Source: Bacteroidales bacterium (GTDB lineage Bacteria > Bacteroidota > Bacteroidia > Bacteroidales > UBA932). Taken from it: a DNA stretch of 37,248 bases. Shown here piece after piece: positions 20,302 to 28,109 of the stretch. Made by a program: the position numbers and the translations under genes. The notes below the pieces were generated by a model that ran no database searches, was not told where the DNA came from, and was given only the letters and a program-made list of their open reading frames with translations. How positions within the stretch are numbered: the first letter of the stretch is position 1; the number at the start of each line of letters is the position of its first letter. The stretch spans positions 1 through 37,248 of the forward strand of contig JAGCXP010000051.1 in the NCBI GenBank assembly GCA_017961345.1, in the 5' to 3' direction.

Positions 20302-21462
20302 ATGGCTGAAAATTACATCAACAGAACCCTGGAAACGACATTGCTGGAAGCGTGGAAATACTTTCCCGTTCTTGCAGTGACGGGCCCCAGACAGTCCGGT
20401 AAAAGCACGCTCATCAGGCACTTGTTCCCTGAGGCTAGCGCCTTCTCTTTGAAAGATATCAATGTGCTCGATTTTGCACTCAACGATCCGCTTGCTTTCT
20501 TAGGCCAGACCAGCGAGCCTATTTTCATTGATGAAATCCAGAAAGCGCCCGTTTTGTTGGAATATATTCAGGGGATTGTTGATCGGGATAGTCAGCGGAA
20601 ATTCATCCTTTCCGGAAGTTCCAACTTCGAATTGATGAAAGGTCTTTCTGAATCGCTGGCGGGAAGAAGCGGTGTGTTCGAATTGCTTCCGATGTCGTTT
20701 TCTGAAACGGAGGAATCTGCATCCCGGAAAGATTTGAATACATTGCTTTTCGATGGTTTTTACCCTAGCGTCATCACAGGAAAAAATATCGCAAGTCTGT
20801 ATTACCCCTCCTATGTAAAGACTTATTTGGAGAAAGATGTCCGAGACCTGTTGAATGTTAAAAACATGATGCAGTTCATGCGGTTCATGAAACTTTGTGC
20901 GGCTCGCGTAGGATCCATCTTCAATGCCTCAGAACTTTCCAGCGAGGTTGGCGTTGACAACAAAACCATAAATTCCTGGCTATCCGTCCTACAGGCATCC
21001 TACGTGGTTTATCTGCTCCCACCTTATTATGAGAATATCACCAAGCGTCTGATCAAATCCCCCAAACTGTATTTTTGCGATCCCGGACTTGCATGCTATC
21101 TTTTGGACATCGAGACTCCCGCTCAACTTTCTCGAGACAAGATGCGCGGAAACATTTTTGAAAATTTTATTGTAATGGAGACCGTCAAACACCGCTTGAA
21201 TAAAGGGAAGGACGGCGGGGTCTATTTCTATCGGGACTCGAACCAAAATGAGGTTGACCTCCTTCTCAAGGAAGAAGGAGCTATTACCGCCGTGGAGGTA
21301 AAATCGTCACAGACTTATTCTTCTTCATTCGAAGATTGCTTAAAAAAACTTCCGGAGTGGCTTCAGACACCCGTTAAAAGAAAAGCCGTCGTTTATACCG
21401 GCGAGTTTGAAAACGCAGCGGGGAATATCGAAGTACTCAACTACAAACATTTTACTTTATAA
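20302..21462 (+). CDS. AAA_14/DUF4143 family ATPase 2
   Basis: The 386-residue protein has Walker A GPRQSGKST (about 26-34), Walker B PIFIDEIQKAP, sensor FILSGSSNFELMKGLSESLAGR, and the motif YLEKDVRDLLNVKN. DUF4143 has the usual NASELSSEVGVDNKTINSWLS winged helix and PKLYFCDPGLACYLL. The C-terminal PD-(D/E)xK-like core is intact: RDSNQNEVDLLL then AVEVKSS. Function unknown; the nuclease-like residues suggest nucleic-acid interaction. It is only distantly related to ATPase 1, which has a degenerate C-terminal core. The last 22 bp overlap the convergent YdeI-like gene. Confidence 0.92.
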   Translation: MAENYINRTLETTLLEAWKYFPVLAVTGPRQSGKSTLIRHLFPEASAFSLKDINVLDFALNDPLAFLGQTSEPIFIDEIQKAPVLLEYIQGIVDRDSQRKFILSGSSNFELMKGLSESLAGRSGVFELLPMSFSETEESASRKDLNTLLFDGFYPSVITGKNIASLYYPSYVKTYLEKDVRDLLNVKNMMQFMRFMKLCAARVGSIFNASELSSEVGVDNKTINSWLSVLQASYVVYLLPPYYENITKRLIKSPKLYFCDPGLACYLLDIETPAQLSRDKMRGNIFENFIVMETVKHRLNKGKDGGVYFYRDSNQNEVDLLLKEEGAITAVEVKSSQTYSSSFEDCLKKLPEWLQTPVKRKAVVYTGEFENAAGNIEVLNYKHFTL

Positions 21463-21785
21463 GCCTTCCGTCCCGCTTCGGTCATCAGGCCGCGGGCCTC
21501 GAGGTCGGCGCAGCGAAGAAGGTTGCTTTCGGTCCAGTGACTCCCCTTCCGACGGGGAGAAAGGCGCTGGGCCAGACGCCCGTCGGGAAGACGCTTGCAG
21601 GTAGAATCGATCCAGCCGAAGCAGAGGGCCTCTTCCACCAGGTCGGCATAGGGAACGGAATCGGTCCGGGGCGGATTGCTGCGGTTCGTGGTGACCCAGC
21701 AGTGGGTCGCAGCGGCGTGGTTTTGTTCCAGCCAGGAGCGGAGTTGTTCCCGCGAAGCGTATTCCAGGAGAAGATCGATTTCCAT
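21441..21785 (-). CDS. YdeI/OmpD-associated family protein, C-terminally short
   Basis: The 114-residue protein matches the N-terminal part of the YdeI family: REQLRSWLEQNHAAATHCWV, PYADLVEEALCFGWIDS, RLAQRLSPRRKGSHWTESN, GLMTEAGRKA. Full members are about 190 residues; here the C-terminal domain is missing and the chain ends KVKCL inside the convergent ATPase 2 gene, which suggests truncation at the island junction. YdeI-type proteins have been linked to resistance to peptides and bacteriocin-like stress; the activity is unclear. It begins 9 bp after the nucleotidase stop, so it shares that operon. Confidence 0.8.
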   Translation of the reverse strand: MEIDLLLEYASREQLRSWLEQNHAAATHCWVTTNRSNPPRTDSVPYADLVEEALCFGWIDSTCKRLPDGRLAQRLSPRRKGSHWTESNLLRCADLEARGLMTEAGRKAYKVKCL

Positions 21786-21794
21786 GGCGGCGTC

Positions 21795-23369
21795 TCATTG
21801 CTGAAAGACGAGCCGGCCCTGCGGAGCGGCATACTGACTTCCGACGTGACCGCCCAGTCCCCGCTTGATATAGTCGATGGCGGCGTCGCAGTAGAGCAGT
21901 TCGAGTTTGCGAAGGACGGTGCAACCGGCCCAGAGACGGTTGAAACCCCCGTCACGCACGCAGTAGTCGATGGTGGCCACCTTGTAGCGCGCGGAAGGAA
22001 CGAGGTCTGCCCAAGTGCCGTCCGCCTGCTGGACCTGCACGTAATAACTGCGGGGCGAACCCTCCCGGATGGTGCAACGCAGGCCGGAAAGATGCGGGAA
22101 ATCGCCATCTTCCTCGTCGGGCGAGCGGCGGGTCGCATATTCAAGAACGGCGAGGATGTCATCCCCGCTCGCCTCTATCTCCCAAAGGTAGGAAAGGAAG
22201 GGAAAGACATTGTTGATGGCGCCGAAAGTAAGCGCACCTGAGGGGCAGTCGTCACGAATGGAGCCCCCGTTGACGACAGCGATCTCGCTGCCGAGAACAA
22301 AGCGAAGGGCGTCGCGAATAAAATCGCCGGCAGAAGTTTCGGCCTTGCGGACCATCCGATGGCCGTTTCCATCGGTGATCAGCAGCGGGACCTCGCTTTC
22401 CCCGACCACCTCGCTGCACCGCTCGGCGAGTTCCTCTTCGACGCGAGCAATCGCGGCACGGACCGCCGTATCGACCGACTGGACCGTGGCGGTCGGAATC
22501 AGTTCGCAGGAGAGACGCCCATCCTTGCGGATAAGCAGTTTGCCGATATTTTGGAAACCTGTGCCCGTCTGCGTCACAGGAACCTGTTTTCCCTCTTTGT
22601 CGGCCACATAGTCGCAAGGGATGACGGAATGGGTATGGCCGTCGAGCACGATATCCACGCCCGTCGTGGCGGAGACCAGTTCGTGGGAAGTGATGAAACC
22701 GTCGCTGCTTTCTCCCAGGTGAGCGAGCAGGACGACGTAATCGGCTCCCTTGCTCCGGGCATCGTCAATCGCCTGTTGCGTTCGTTCGGCCAGGTCGTCC
22801 TTGTGCAGATCTAAGATTTGTACGTCCTCGTCGTCATAGAAGGCATAGCGCTCATCCTGCAGGGTCTGAGGGGTCAACACGCCCACGAACGCCACTTTTT
22901 TGGGGCCGTACTGCTTCAGGATATACGAGGGATAGATGCGCTTCCCTGCCATCGTGGTAAGGTTCAGGCAGGTCATCGGCAGCTTGTGTTCTTCGGAAAG
23001 ACGGAAAAGACGCTCCGAGTAGTAGTCGAACTCGTGGTTGCCCGGCGCCATAGCGTCGTAGCCGACCTTGTCGATTACCCGCAGGACGCCTTCCCCCCGC
23101 GTAAGGAAACCGACGACGGCGCCCGAGAGATAGTCGCCGCTGGAGACAACGCCCACGTAGGCCGTATCGGGAGCCTGGATTTGGTTGCGAAGCCCCGCCA
23201 AGCAGGCGTAGCCGTTGATGCTGCAATGGACGTCGTTATCGTAGAGGATGACGATGGACTTCAGGGGCGCTTCCGCCGACTTGTTTTCCGGCATATCCTT
23301 CCGACAGGATAAGGCCGAGAGCAGCATGGCTGCCGGGATCAGGAGGAACAATATGAACGGATTTTTCAC
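21795..23369 (-). CDS. Lipoprotein 5'-nucleotidase/UDP-sugar hydrolase-type metallophosphoesterase
   Basis: The 524-residue protein is UshA-like. The N-terminal metallophosphoesterase domain has DNDVH, SSGDYLSG, APGNHEFDYY, LLAHLG and DGHTHS, the complete two-metal site. The C-terminal 5'-nucleotidase domain has NGGSIRDDCPSG, FGAINNVFPF and the YKVATIDYC strand. The best start is a GTG at 23369: it gives MKNPFILFLLIPAAM then LSALSC, a clean SpII signal, so the enzyme should be an envelope lipoprotein that dephosphorylates nucleotides. The first ATG (23405) lies inside the terminator loop of the upstream tRNA and is rejected; longer frames read through the tRNA itself. Confidence 0.9.
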   Translation of the reverse strand: MKNPFILFLLIPAAMLLSALSCRKDMPENKSAEAPLKSIVILYDNDVHCSINGYACLAGLRNQIQAPDTAYVGVVSSGDYLSGAVVGFLTRGEGVLRVIDKVGYDAMAPGNHEFDYYSERLFRLSEEHKLPMTCLNLTTMAGKRIYPSYILKQYGPKKVAFVGVLTPQTLQDERYAFYDDEDVQILDLHKDDLAERTQQAIDDARSKGADYVVLLAHLGESSDGFITSHELVSATTGVDIVLDGHTHSVIPCDYVADKEGKQVPVTQTGTGFQNIGKLLIRKDGRLSCELIPTATVQSVDTAVRAAIARVEEELAERCSEVVGESEVPLLITDGNGHRMVRKAETSAGDFIRDALRFVLGSEIAVVNGGSIRDDCPSGALTFGAINNVFPFLSYLWEIEASGDDILAVLEYATRRSPDEEDGDFPHLSGLRCTIREGSPRSYYVQVQQADGTWADLVPSARYKVATIDYCVRDGGFNRLWAGCTVLRKLELLYCDAAIDYIKRGLGGHVGSQYAAPQGRLVFQQ

Positions 23370-23382
23370 GGGAGAAAGGGAT

Positions 23383-23413
23383 AAAAAAGCGGCCGACTTT
23401 TCCATCGGCCGCT
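23383..23413 (-). terminator. Terminator of tRNA-Glu
   Basis: On the minus strand GCGGCCGA-tggaaaag-TCGGCCGC followed by TTTTTT, directly after the encoded CCA. It separates the tRNA from the nucleotidase gene and decides that gene's start. Confidence 0.9.
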
Positions 23414-23416
23414 TCC

Positions 23417-23491
23417 TGGTAGTGGGTAGGAGAATCGAACTCCTATTACAAGATTGAGAATCTTGGGTACTAACCGTTATACGAACCCACC
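23417..23491 (-). tRNA. tRNA-Glu (anticodon CTC)
   Basis: A cloverleaf folds on the minus strand: acceptor GGTGGGT with ACCCACT (one G-U at the end), an anticodon arm CAAGA-TTCTCAA-TCTTG giving CTC, a T arm AGGAG-TTCGATT-CTCCT, discriminator A, and an encoded CCA. It reads GAG. It has its own terminator and lies divergent from the ugd gene. Confidence 0.92.
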
Positions 23492-23576
23492 GTCTCATTT
23501 GGGACTGCAAAGATAGGAAGCAGTTTGGGAAAATCCAAATTTTTTCGTTAATTTGTACTTTCAAAGTGTTGAGAAA

Positions 23577-24803
23577 ATGAAAATTGCTGTTGCCGGAACC
23601 GGCTATGTAGGTCTTTCCATCGCCACCCTGCTCTCCGTCCGCCACGAAGTGGAGGCCGTGGACGTGGTTGCGGAAAAAGTGGAAAACATCCGTCGCCGGA
23701 TTTCGCCCATTCAGGACGAATATATTGAGAAGTATTTCCGTGAGAAGGAGTTGCAGCTCAGCGCAACGACCGACGGAGCGGCCGCCTATGCCGACGCGGA
23801 TTACGTGGTGATCGCCACGCCGACCAACTATGACCCCCAGAAGAATTATTTCGATACTTCGCACGTGGAAGAGGTCGTGGAACTGGTCCTGAAGGTCAAT
23901 CCGAAGGCGGCGATGGTCGTCAAGTCCACCGTGCCCGTAGGCTACACCGCCGAGTTGCAGCGCCGTTATCCGCAGGGTCGTTTCCTCTTCGCCCCCGAGT
24001 TTCTGCGGGAGAGCAAGGCGCTCTATGACAACCTCTATCCCAGCCGCATCATCATCGGTTTCGACCGCCCCGAACTGAAGGCGGCCGCGGAAGGCTTTTC
24101 GGCCCTGCTGACGGAAGGAGCGCTCAAGGAGGACATTCCCATTTTATATATGGGTACGACCGAAGCCGAGGCCGTCAAACTCTTTGCGAACACCTACCTG
24201 GCCCTCCGCGTGAGTTTCTTCAACGAACTGGACACCTACGCGGAGAGCAAGGGGCTGGACACGGGGGCCATCATCCGGGGTGTGAGCTGCGACCCGCGCA
24301 TCGGGGACAACTACAACAACCCCTCCTTCGGCTACGGCGGCTATTGCCTGCCGAAGGACACCAAACAGTTGCTGGCCAACTACCGGGATGTGCCGGAAAA
24401 CCTCATCCAGGCCATCGTGGAGAGTAACCGCACCCGCAAGGACTACATTGCCGACCGCGTGCTGGCGATGGCGGGCTACTATACCGGGAGCAGCGACTGG
24501 AACAGCGGACGGGAGAAGGACGTAACCATCGGCGTGTACCGCCTTACGATGAAGACCGCCTCCGACAACTTCCGCCAGAGTTCCATCCAGGGCATCATGA
24601 AGCGGGTGAAGGCCAAGGGGGCGAAGGTGATCATCTACGAGCCCTCGCTCGAGGACGGCACCCTGTTCTTCGGCAGCCAGGTCGTCGGAGACCTCGCCGC
24701 GTTCAAGGAGCGCAGCACCGTCATTATCGCCAACCGCTACGACAAAGTCCTCGATGACGTCAAGGAGAAGGTATATACGCGGGACATTTTCCGGCGGGAC
24801 TAG
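23577..24803 (+). CDS. ugd: UDP-glucose 6-dehydrogenase
   Basis: The 408-residue enzyme oxidises UDP-glucose to UDP-glucuronate with NAD, supplying capsule and polysaccharide precursors. It has the Rossmann motif [14 protein letters not shown] at the N-terminus, [37 protein letters not shown] (central helix), and [15 protein letters not shown] with the catalytic Cys at about residue 257. A frame extension to a TTG at 23553 is ignored because the ATG at 23577 begins exactly at the conserved N-terminus. A near-consensus TTAATTTG lies about 20 bp upstream. All sites look intact. Confidence 0.95.
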   Translation: MKIAVAGTGYVGLSIATLLSVRHEVEAVDVVAEKVENIRRRISPIQDEYIEKYFREKELQLSATTDGAAAYADADYVVIATPTNYDPQKNYFDTSHVEEVVELVLKVNPKAAMVVKSTVPVGYTAELQRRYPQGRFLFAPEFLRESKALYDNLYPSRIIIGFDRPELKAAAEGFSALLTEGALKEDIPILYMGTTEAEAVKLFANTYLALRVSFFNELDTYAESKGLDTGAIIRGVSCDPRIGDNYNNPSFGYGGYCLPKDTKQLLANYRDVPENLIQAIVESNRTRKDYIADRVLAMAGYYTGSSDWNSGREKDVTIGVYRLTMKTASDNFRQSSIQGIMKRVKAKGAKVIIYEPSLEDGTLFFGSQVVGDLAAFKERSTVIIANRYDKVLDDVKEKVYTRDIFRRD

Positions 24804-24843
24804 GGTGTTTCCGGCATTTTTCTGAAAAGTTTTTGGAAAAATG

Positions 24844-24874
24844 TTTGATTTTTAGGAAAAGATTTCTACCTTTG
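24844..24874 (+). promoter_or_regulatory. Consensus promoter of rplS
   Basis: TTTG (24844-24847), exactly 19 bp, TACCTTTG (24867-24874). It leaves a leader of about 70 bases with no strong hairpin visible. Confidence 0.8.
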
Positions 24875-24949
24875 CAGTCCCAAAATAAAGAGCAACCGCT
24901 GGCGCTTGGGTGAAAAGAAACGTTACGTTGCCACAAAACAATTGAGAAA

Positions 24950-25333
24950 ATGAATCTGATTGACATTGTAGACCAGTCCTTCGCCAACGAAAAGGTTGCG
25001 TCTTATCCCCAGTTCAAGGCCGGTGACACGATTACCGTTACCTTCAAAATCCAGGAAGGTGAGAAATATCGCCTCCAGAAGTTCAAAGGCGTCGTGATCC
25101 AGATCAAAGGAGCCACCCCCGCCACCCGCACCTTTACCATCCGCAAGATTTCCAGCGGCGTCGGTGTTGAGAGGATTATTCCTTTCCAGTCCCCTTCCAT
25201 CGAGTCCATCGAGCTGAACAAAGTTGGTAAAGTCCGCCGCGCCCGCATCTTCTACCTCCGCGACCTCGCCGGTAAGAAGGCCCGCATCAAAGAGAAAAAG
25301 CTCGCCATCATCAAGGAAGAAGGCGCAGAATAG
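24950..25333 (+). CDS. rplS: 50S ribosomal protein L19
   Basis: The 127-residue protein is of normal L19 length. It has the family pattern FKAGDTITVTFKIQEGEK, RLQKFKGVVIQIKG, TFTIRKISSGVGVERIIPFQS, KVGKVRRARIFYLRDLAGKKARIKEK. L19 sits at the 30S-50S interface of the ribosome. It is followed after 10 bp by tRNA-Arg, with the first terminator after the tRNA, so the two are probably co-transcribed. Confidence 0.98.
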   Translation: MNLIDIVDQSFANEKVASYPQFKAGDTITVTFKIQEGEKYRLQKFKGVVIQIKGATPATRTFTIRKISSGVGVERIIPFQSPSIESIELNKVGKVRRARIFYLRDLAGKKARIKEKKLAIIKEEGAE

Positions 25334-25343
25334 TACACATACT

Positions 25344-25417
25344 GGCCCGTTAGCTCAGCTGAATAGAGCGTTTGACTACGGATCAAAAGGTCATAGGTTT
25401 GAATCCTATACGGGTCA
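25344..25417 (+). tRNA. tRNA-Arg (anticodon ACG)
   Basis: Acceptor GGCCCGT with ACGGGTC (one G-U), D arm GCTC/GAGC, anticodon arm TTTGA-CTACGGA-TCAAA giving ACG, T arm ATAGG-TTTGAAT-CCTAT, discriminator A. CCA is not encoded (CGACCA follows). It reads CGU and, after A34 deamination, CGC and CGA. Confidence 0.95.
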
Positions 25418-25438
25418 CGACCAAGCCATTGAGGCAGC

Positions 25439-25468
25439 AAAAACGCCAGACTCTCGTCTGGCGTTTTT
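25439..25468 (+). terminator. Terminator of rplS-tRNA-Arg
   Basis: A perfect stem AAACGCCAGAC-tctc-GTCTGGCGTTT followed by TT. Confidence 0.9.
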
Positions 25469-25524
25469 GGGTACAGGGCCCATCCGGAAAACTCGTTTTC
25501 CGAGTGGGTTTTAGAATATTTCAC

Positions 25525-25532
25525 TATATTTG
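25525..25532 (+). promoter_or_regulatory. -7 promoter box (TATATTTG) of the beta-structured lipoprotein
   Basis: TATATTTG, 32 bp before the ATG; the -33 position is not convincing. Confidence 0.5.
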
Positions 25533-25564
25533 TGTGATTTTGAATAACCAATCCGTCAAAATCC

Positions 25565-27145
25565 ATGAATCCTATGAAAAAGCACCTGTTTCTGACTTTG
25601 CTTACCGTCTGCGTGTTGTTTTCCTGCCAGAAAGGCAATGAAGGCGGAACGAGCGGCGGCGTAGATCCCGTCGGACCTATCGGACCTGTCGATCCCACAC
25701 CGGCCGTCGTGCCGATTGTTCCCGTAGAAAAGGAGACCGACCTTTCCACCATCGGGACGGATTATGTTGCGGGCAACGGAGAGTTGCTCAAAGGCATCCT
25801 GGGCAAGGCCGTGAAGATTTCCATCGCAGCGAACAGTTGCGTGTATCTGCAGAATGTGACCATCTCCGGTTCGACGGAGAAGGATTTCGCCGGAATCACC
25901 TGCGAGGGGGATGCGACGATTGTGCTGCAGGGAAGCAGCAGCATCCGGGGATTCAAGGCAACCTGCCCCGGCATCTTCATTCCTGCCGAACATACGCTCT
26001 GCCTGGACGGGGAAGGCACGCTGCAAGTGCGTAGCAACGGGTTCTCCTCCGGCATCGGCGGCAACGGGAACCTCGTCATCAAAAACGGTGAGATTGAGGC
26101 CCACGGCGGATATGGGGCCTCCGGCATCGGCTCCCAGCGCTATTTCGACGGAGAGCCCAACGGAGAGCCTGCCTCCTGGGATATGAGTAAGCCCGCCGGC
26201 GCCAGCCACGCCGTCAGCGGAAATCGCTCGGGTGATATTTCAGGTACGCCCTGGAAATACGAGCAGTGGGAGTCTTCGATGAGCAGTAGTATGATGTATT
26301 ACTATGACAACGGCACCTTCCGGGCCTCCTGGAACAATCCGTCGGACTACATTGCCCGTGTGGGATTCAGATATGGCAGCAACTACGAGAAATCGCACCT
26401 TACCCGTAATTTTGGGGCCGATTACTGGTACAACCGGTCGGGAAGCGCCCAATACGGTTCTGTCGGAGCCTATGGGTGGACGGTTGATCCGCTCACCGAG
26501 TTTTATATCATTGACGACTGGTTCAGCAACAATCCCGAAGCGTACCTCGGCAAGAAATTCGGCGAGTTAACCGTGGACGGCGCCACCTACGACATCTACG
26601 CCTACCTGCGCATCAACGCACCCAGCCTGCAAGGAGAAAAAACCTTCCTGCAGATTACCAGCCTCCGCGCATCCCAGCGCAAGAAAGGGCATATCAACAT
26701 CTCGGCGCATTTCAACAAATGGGACGAACTCTTCCACGGACAGACGGAGAGCGTTCCCTCCACCAGCGGCACCTCCGCATATACGGTCCAATTCGGCAAA
26801 TTGTCCGAACTCAGCCTGCTTTGCGAGGTGGACGGGAATGGCAGCGGCAACATCGAGTACACCTATTTCGACCTGCGGGACAATTACAACGACGGGCGTT
26901 CGCTCGCCGACTGCAGCTTCGGCAACATTTGGATTCTCGGCGGTAAGGTCAGCTCCTTCGGCGGGGAAAACGCAGCCGGTATCGGCAGCGGAAAGAGCAG
27001 CGCCTGCGGCAACATTACCATCGGGGCCAATATTGTTAGCGTGCGTTCCGTCGCCGGCGTCAGTGCAGAAAGCATCGGCAAAGGCAAAGACGGCAGCTGC
27101 GGCACCGTCGAGATTGCCGACGAGAGCAAAGTTGTGCGGGACTGA
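25565..27145 (+). CDS. Secreted lipoprotein with Gly-rich beta-solenoid-like repeats (carbohydrate-binding-type)
   Basis: The 526-residue protein starts MNPMKKHLF and has the lipobox LFSC (Cys21), then a Gly/Pro-rich linker (SGGVDPVGPIGPVDPTP) that would extend it from the membrane. Residues about 60-195 and 450-526 carry repeated beta-strand patterns (GITCEGDATIVLQGSSSI; GIGGNGNLVIKNGEIEAHGG; GIGSGKSSACGNITIGANI) like the carbohydrate-binding Cthe_2159-type or beta-helical cell-surface proteins of Bacteroidales. The middle (200-440) is an aromatic-rich insert (YGSNYEKSH, DYWYNRSGSAQYGS) with no recognised family. A second ATG at residue 4 is equally possible as the start. Ligand unknown. The symporter gene begins 2 bp after its stop. 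Confidence 0.75.
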   Translation: MNPMKKHLFLTLLTVCVLFSCQKGNEGGTSGGVDPVGPIGPVDPTPAVVPIVPVEKETDLSTIGTDYVAGNGELLKGILGKAVKISIAANSCVYLQNVTISGSTEKDFAGITCEGDATIVLQGSSSIRGFKATCPGIFIPAEHTLCLDGEGTLQVRSNGFSSGIGGNGNLVIKNGEIEAHGGYGASGIGSQRYFDGEPNGEPASWDMSKPAGASHAVSGNRSGDISGTPWKYEQWESSMSSSMMYYYDNGTFRASWNNPSDYIARVGFRYGSNYEKSHLTRNFGADYWYNRSGSAQYGSVGAYGWTVDPLTEFYIIDDWFSNNPEAYLGKKFGELTVDGATYDIYAYLRINAPSLQGEKTFLQITSLRASQRKKGHINISAHFNKWDELFHGQTESVPSTSGTSAYTVQFGKLSELSLLCEVDGNGSGNIEYTYFDLRDNYNDGRSLADCSFGNIWILGGKVSSFGGENAAGIGSGKSSACGNITIGANIVSVRSVAGVSAESIGKGKDGSCGTVEIADESKVVRD

Positions 27146-27146
27146 C

Positions 27147-28109
27147 ATGCTTTCGCGCCTGCTCTCAGCCATTACCCGATATATGGCCGTCATCGTACTG
27201 GTGACGGCGCTGGCCGCGTTCCTGTGGCCGGGGGCGTTTTCGTTCATCCGGACCTCGTGGATCACCCCGATGCTGGGGCTGGTCATGTTCGGCATGGGTC
27301 TGACGCTCGAGCCGGGCGATTTCGCGCGCGTGTTCGCCCGTCCGGGACCGGTCTTTACGGGCGTACTCTTCCAGTTTGTCCTGATGCCGGGCATCGCGTG
27401 GGTGCTGTCGCGCCTGTTTCATCTGCCTCCGGAACTGACGCTGGGCGTGCTGCTGGTGGGCTGCTGTCCGGGCGGAACGAGTTCGAATGTCATCTGCTAC
27501 CTCGCCAAAGGGGACGTGGCGCTGTCGGTGAGTATGACAATGGTCTCCACCCTGCTCTCCCCGGTGATGACTCCCCTGCTGGTCAAACTTCTCGCGGGTG
27601 AAATCATTCCCGTGGACTTCTGGAGCATGTTCCTGTCCATCCTCGAAGTCATCATCCTCCCGATCCTGCTGGGGCGGCTGTTCAAGCGCACCCAGCCGAA
27701 AGCCAGCGAGAAGGCGACGGATTTCCTCCCGGCCTTTTCTTCGATTGTCATTACGCTGATTGTCGCCGCCGTGGTCGCCGCGAGCGCCGGAAAGCTGCGG
27801 GAAGTGGGATTGGTGGTCATTGCCGTCGTGATCCTGCACAACCTTCTCGGATTCGCCCTGGGTTACGGCGCGGCGAAGGCGCTGCGGCAGGATGAGCAGC
27901 AGGCCCGCACCATCAGCATCGAAGTGGGCATGCAGAACTCCGGCCTGGCGTGCAGCCTGGTGGCCCTCCACTTCGCCTCCATGCCCATTGCCGCCGTGCC
28001 CGGCGCCGTTTTCAGCGTGTGGCACAACATTTCCGGCGCCCTGCTCGCCCGCGGTTTTGCACGAAAATCCCTAAAACAACAACAGAATGGACCTCAAGTA
28101 CAGCCCTGA
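27147..28109 (+). CDS. Bile acid:sodium symporter (BASS/SBF) family transporter
   Basis: The 320-residue membrane protein has about nine to ten hydrophobic segments. Family motifs include PMLGLVMFGMGLTLEPGDF, GVLLVGCCPGGTSSNVICYLAKGDVALSVSMT (Na+-site region) and ISIEVGMQNSGLACSLV (the conserved ExGxQN). It imports an organic anion with sodium; despite the family name the substrate in such bacteria may be a keto acid or vitamin precursor. It starts 2 bp after the lipoprotein stop (the frame is open upstream only as a shadow of that gene) and overlaps the aldehyde dehydrogenase start by 23 bp. Confidence 0.92.
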   Translation: MLSRLLSAITRYMAVIVLVTALAAFLWPGAFSFIRTSWITPMLGLVMFGMGLTLEPGDFARVFARPGPVFTGVLFQFVLMPGIAWVLSRLFHLPPELTLGVLLVGCCPGGTSSNVICYLAKGDVALSVSMTMVSTLLSPVMTPLLVKLLAGEIIPVDFWSMFLSILEVIILPILLGRLFKRTQPKASEKATDFLPAFSSIVITLIVAAVVAASAGKLREVGLVVIAVVILHNLLGFALGYGAAKALRQDEQQARTISIEVGMQNSGLACSLVALHFASMPIAAVPGAVFSVWHNISGALLARGFARKSLKQQQNGPQVQP

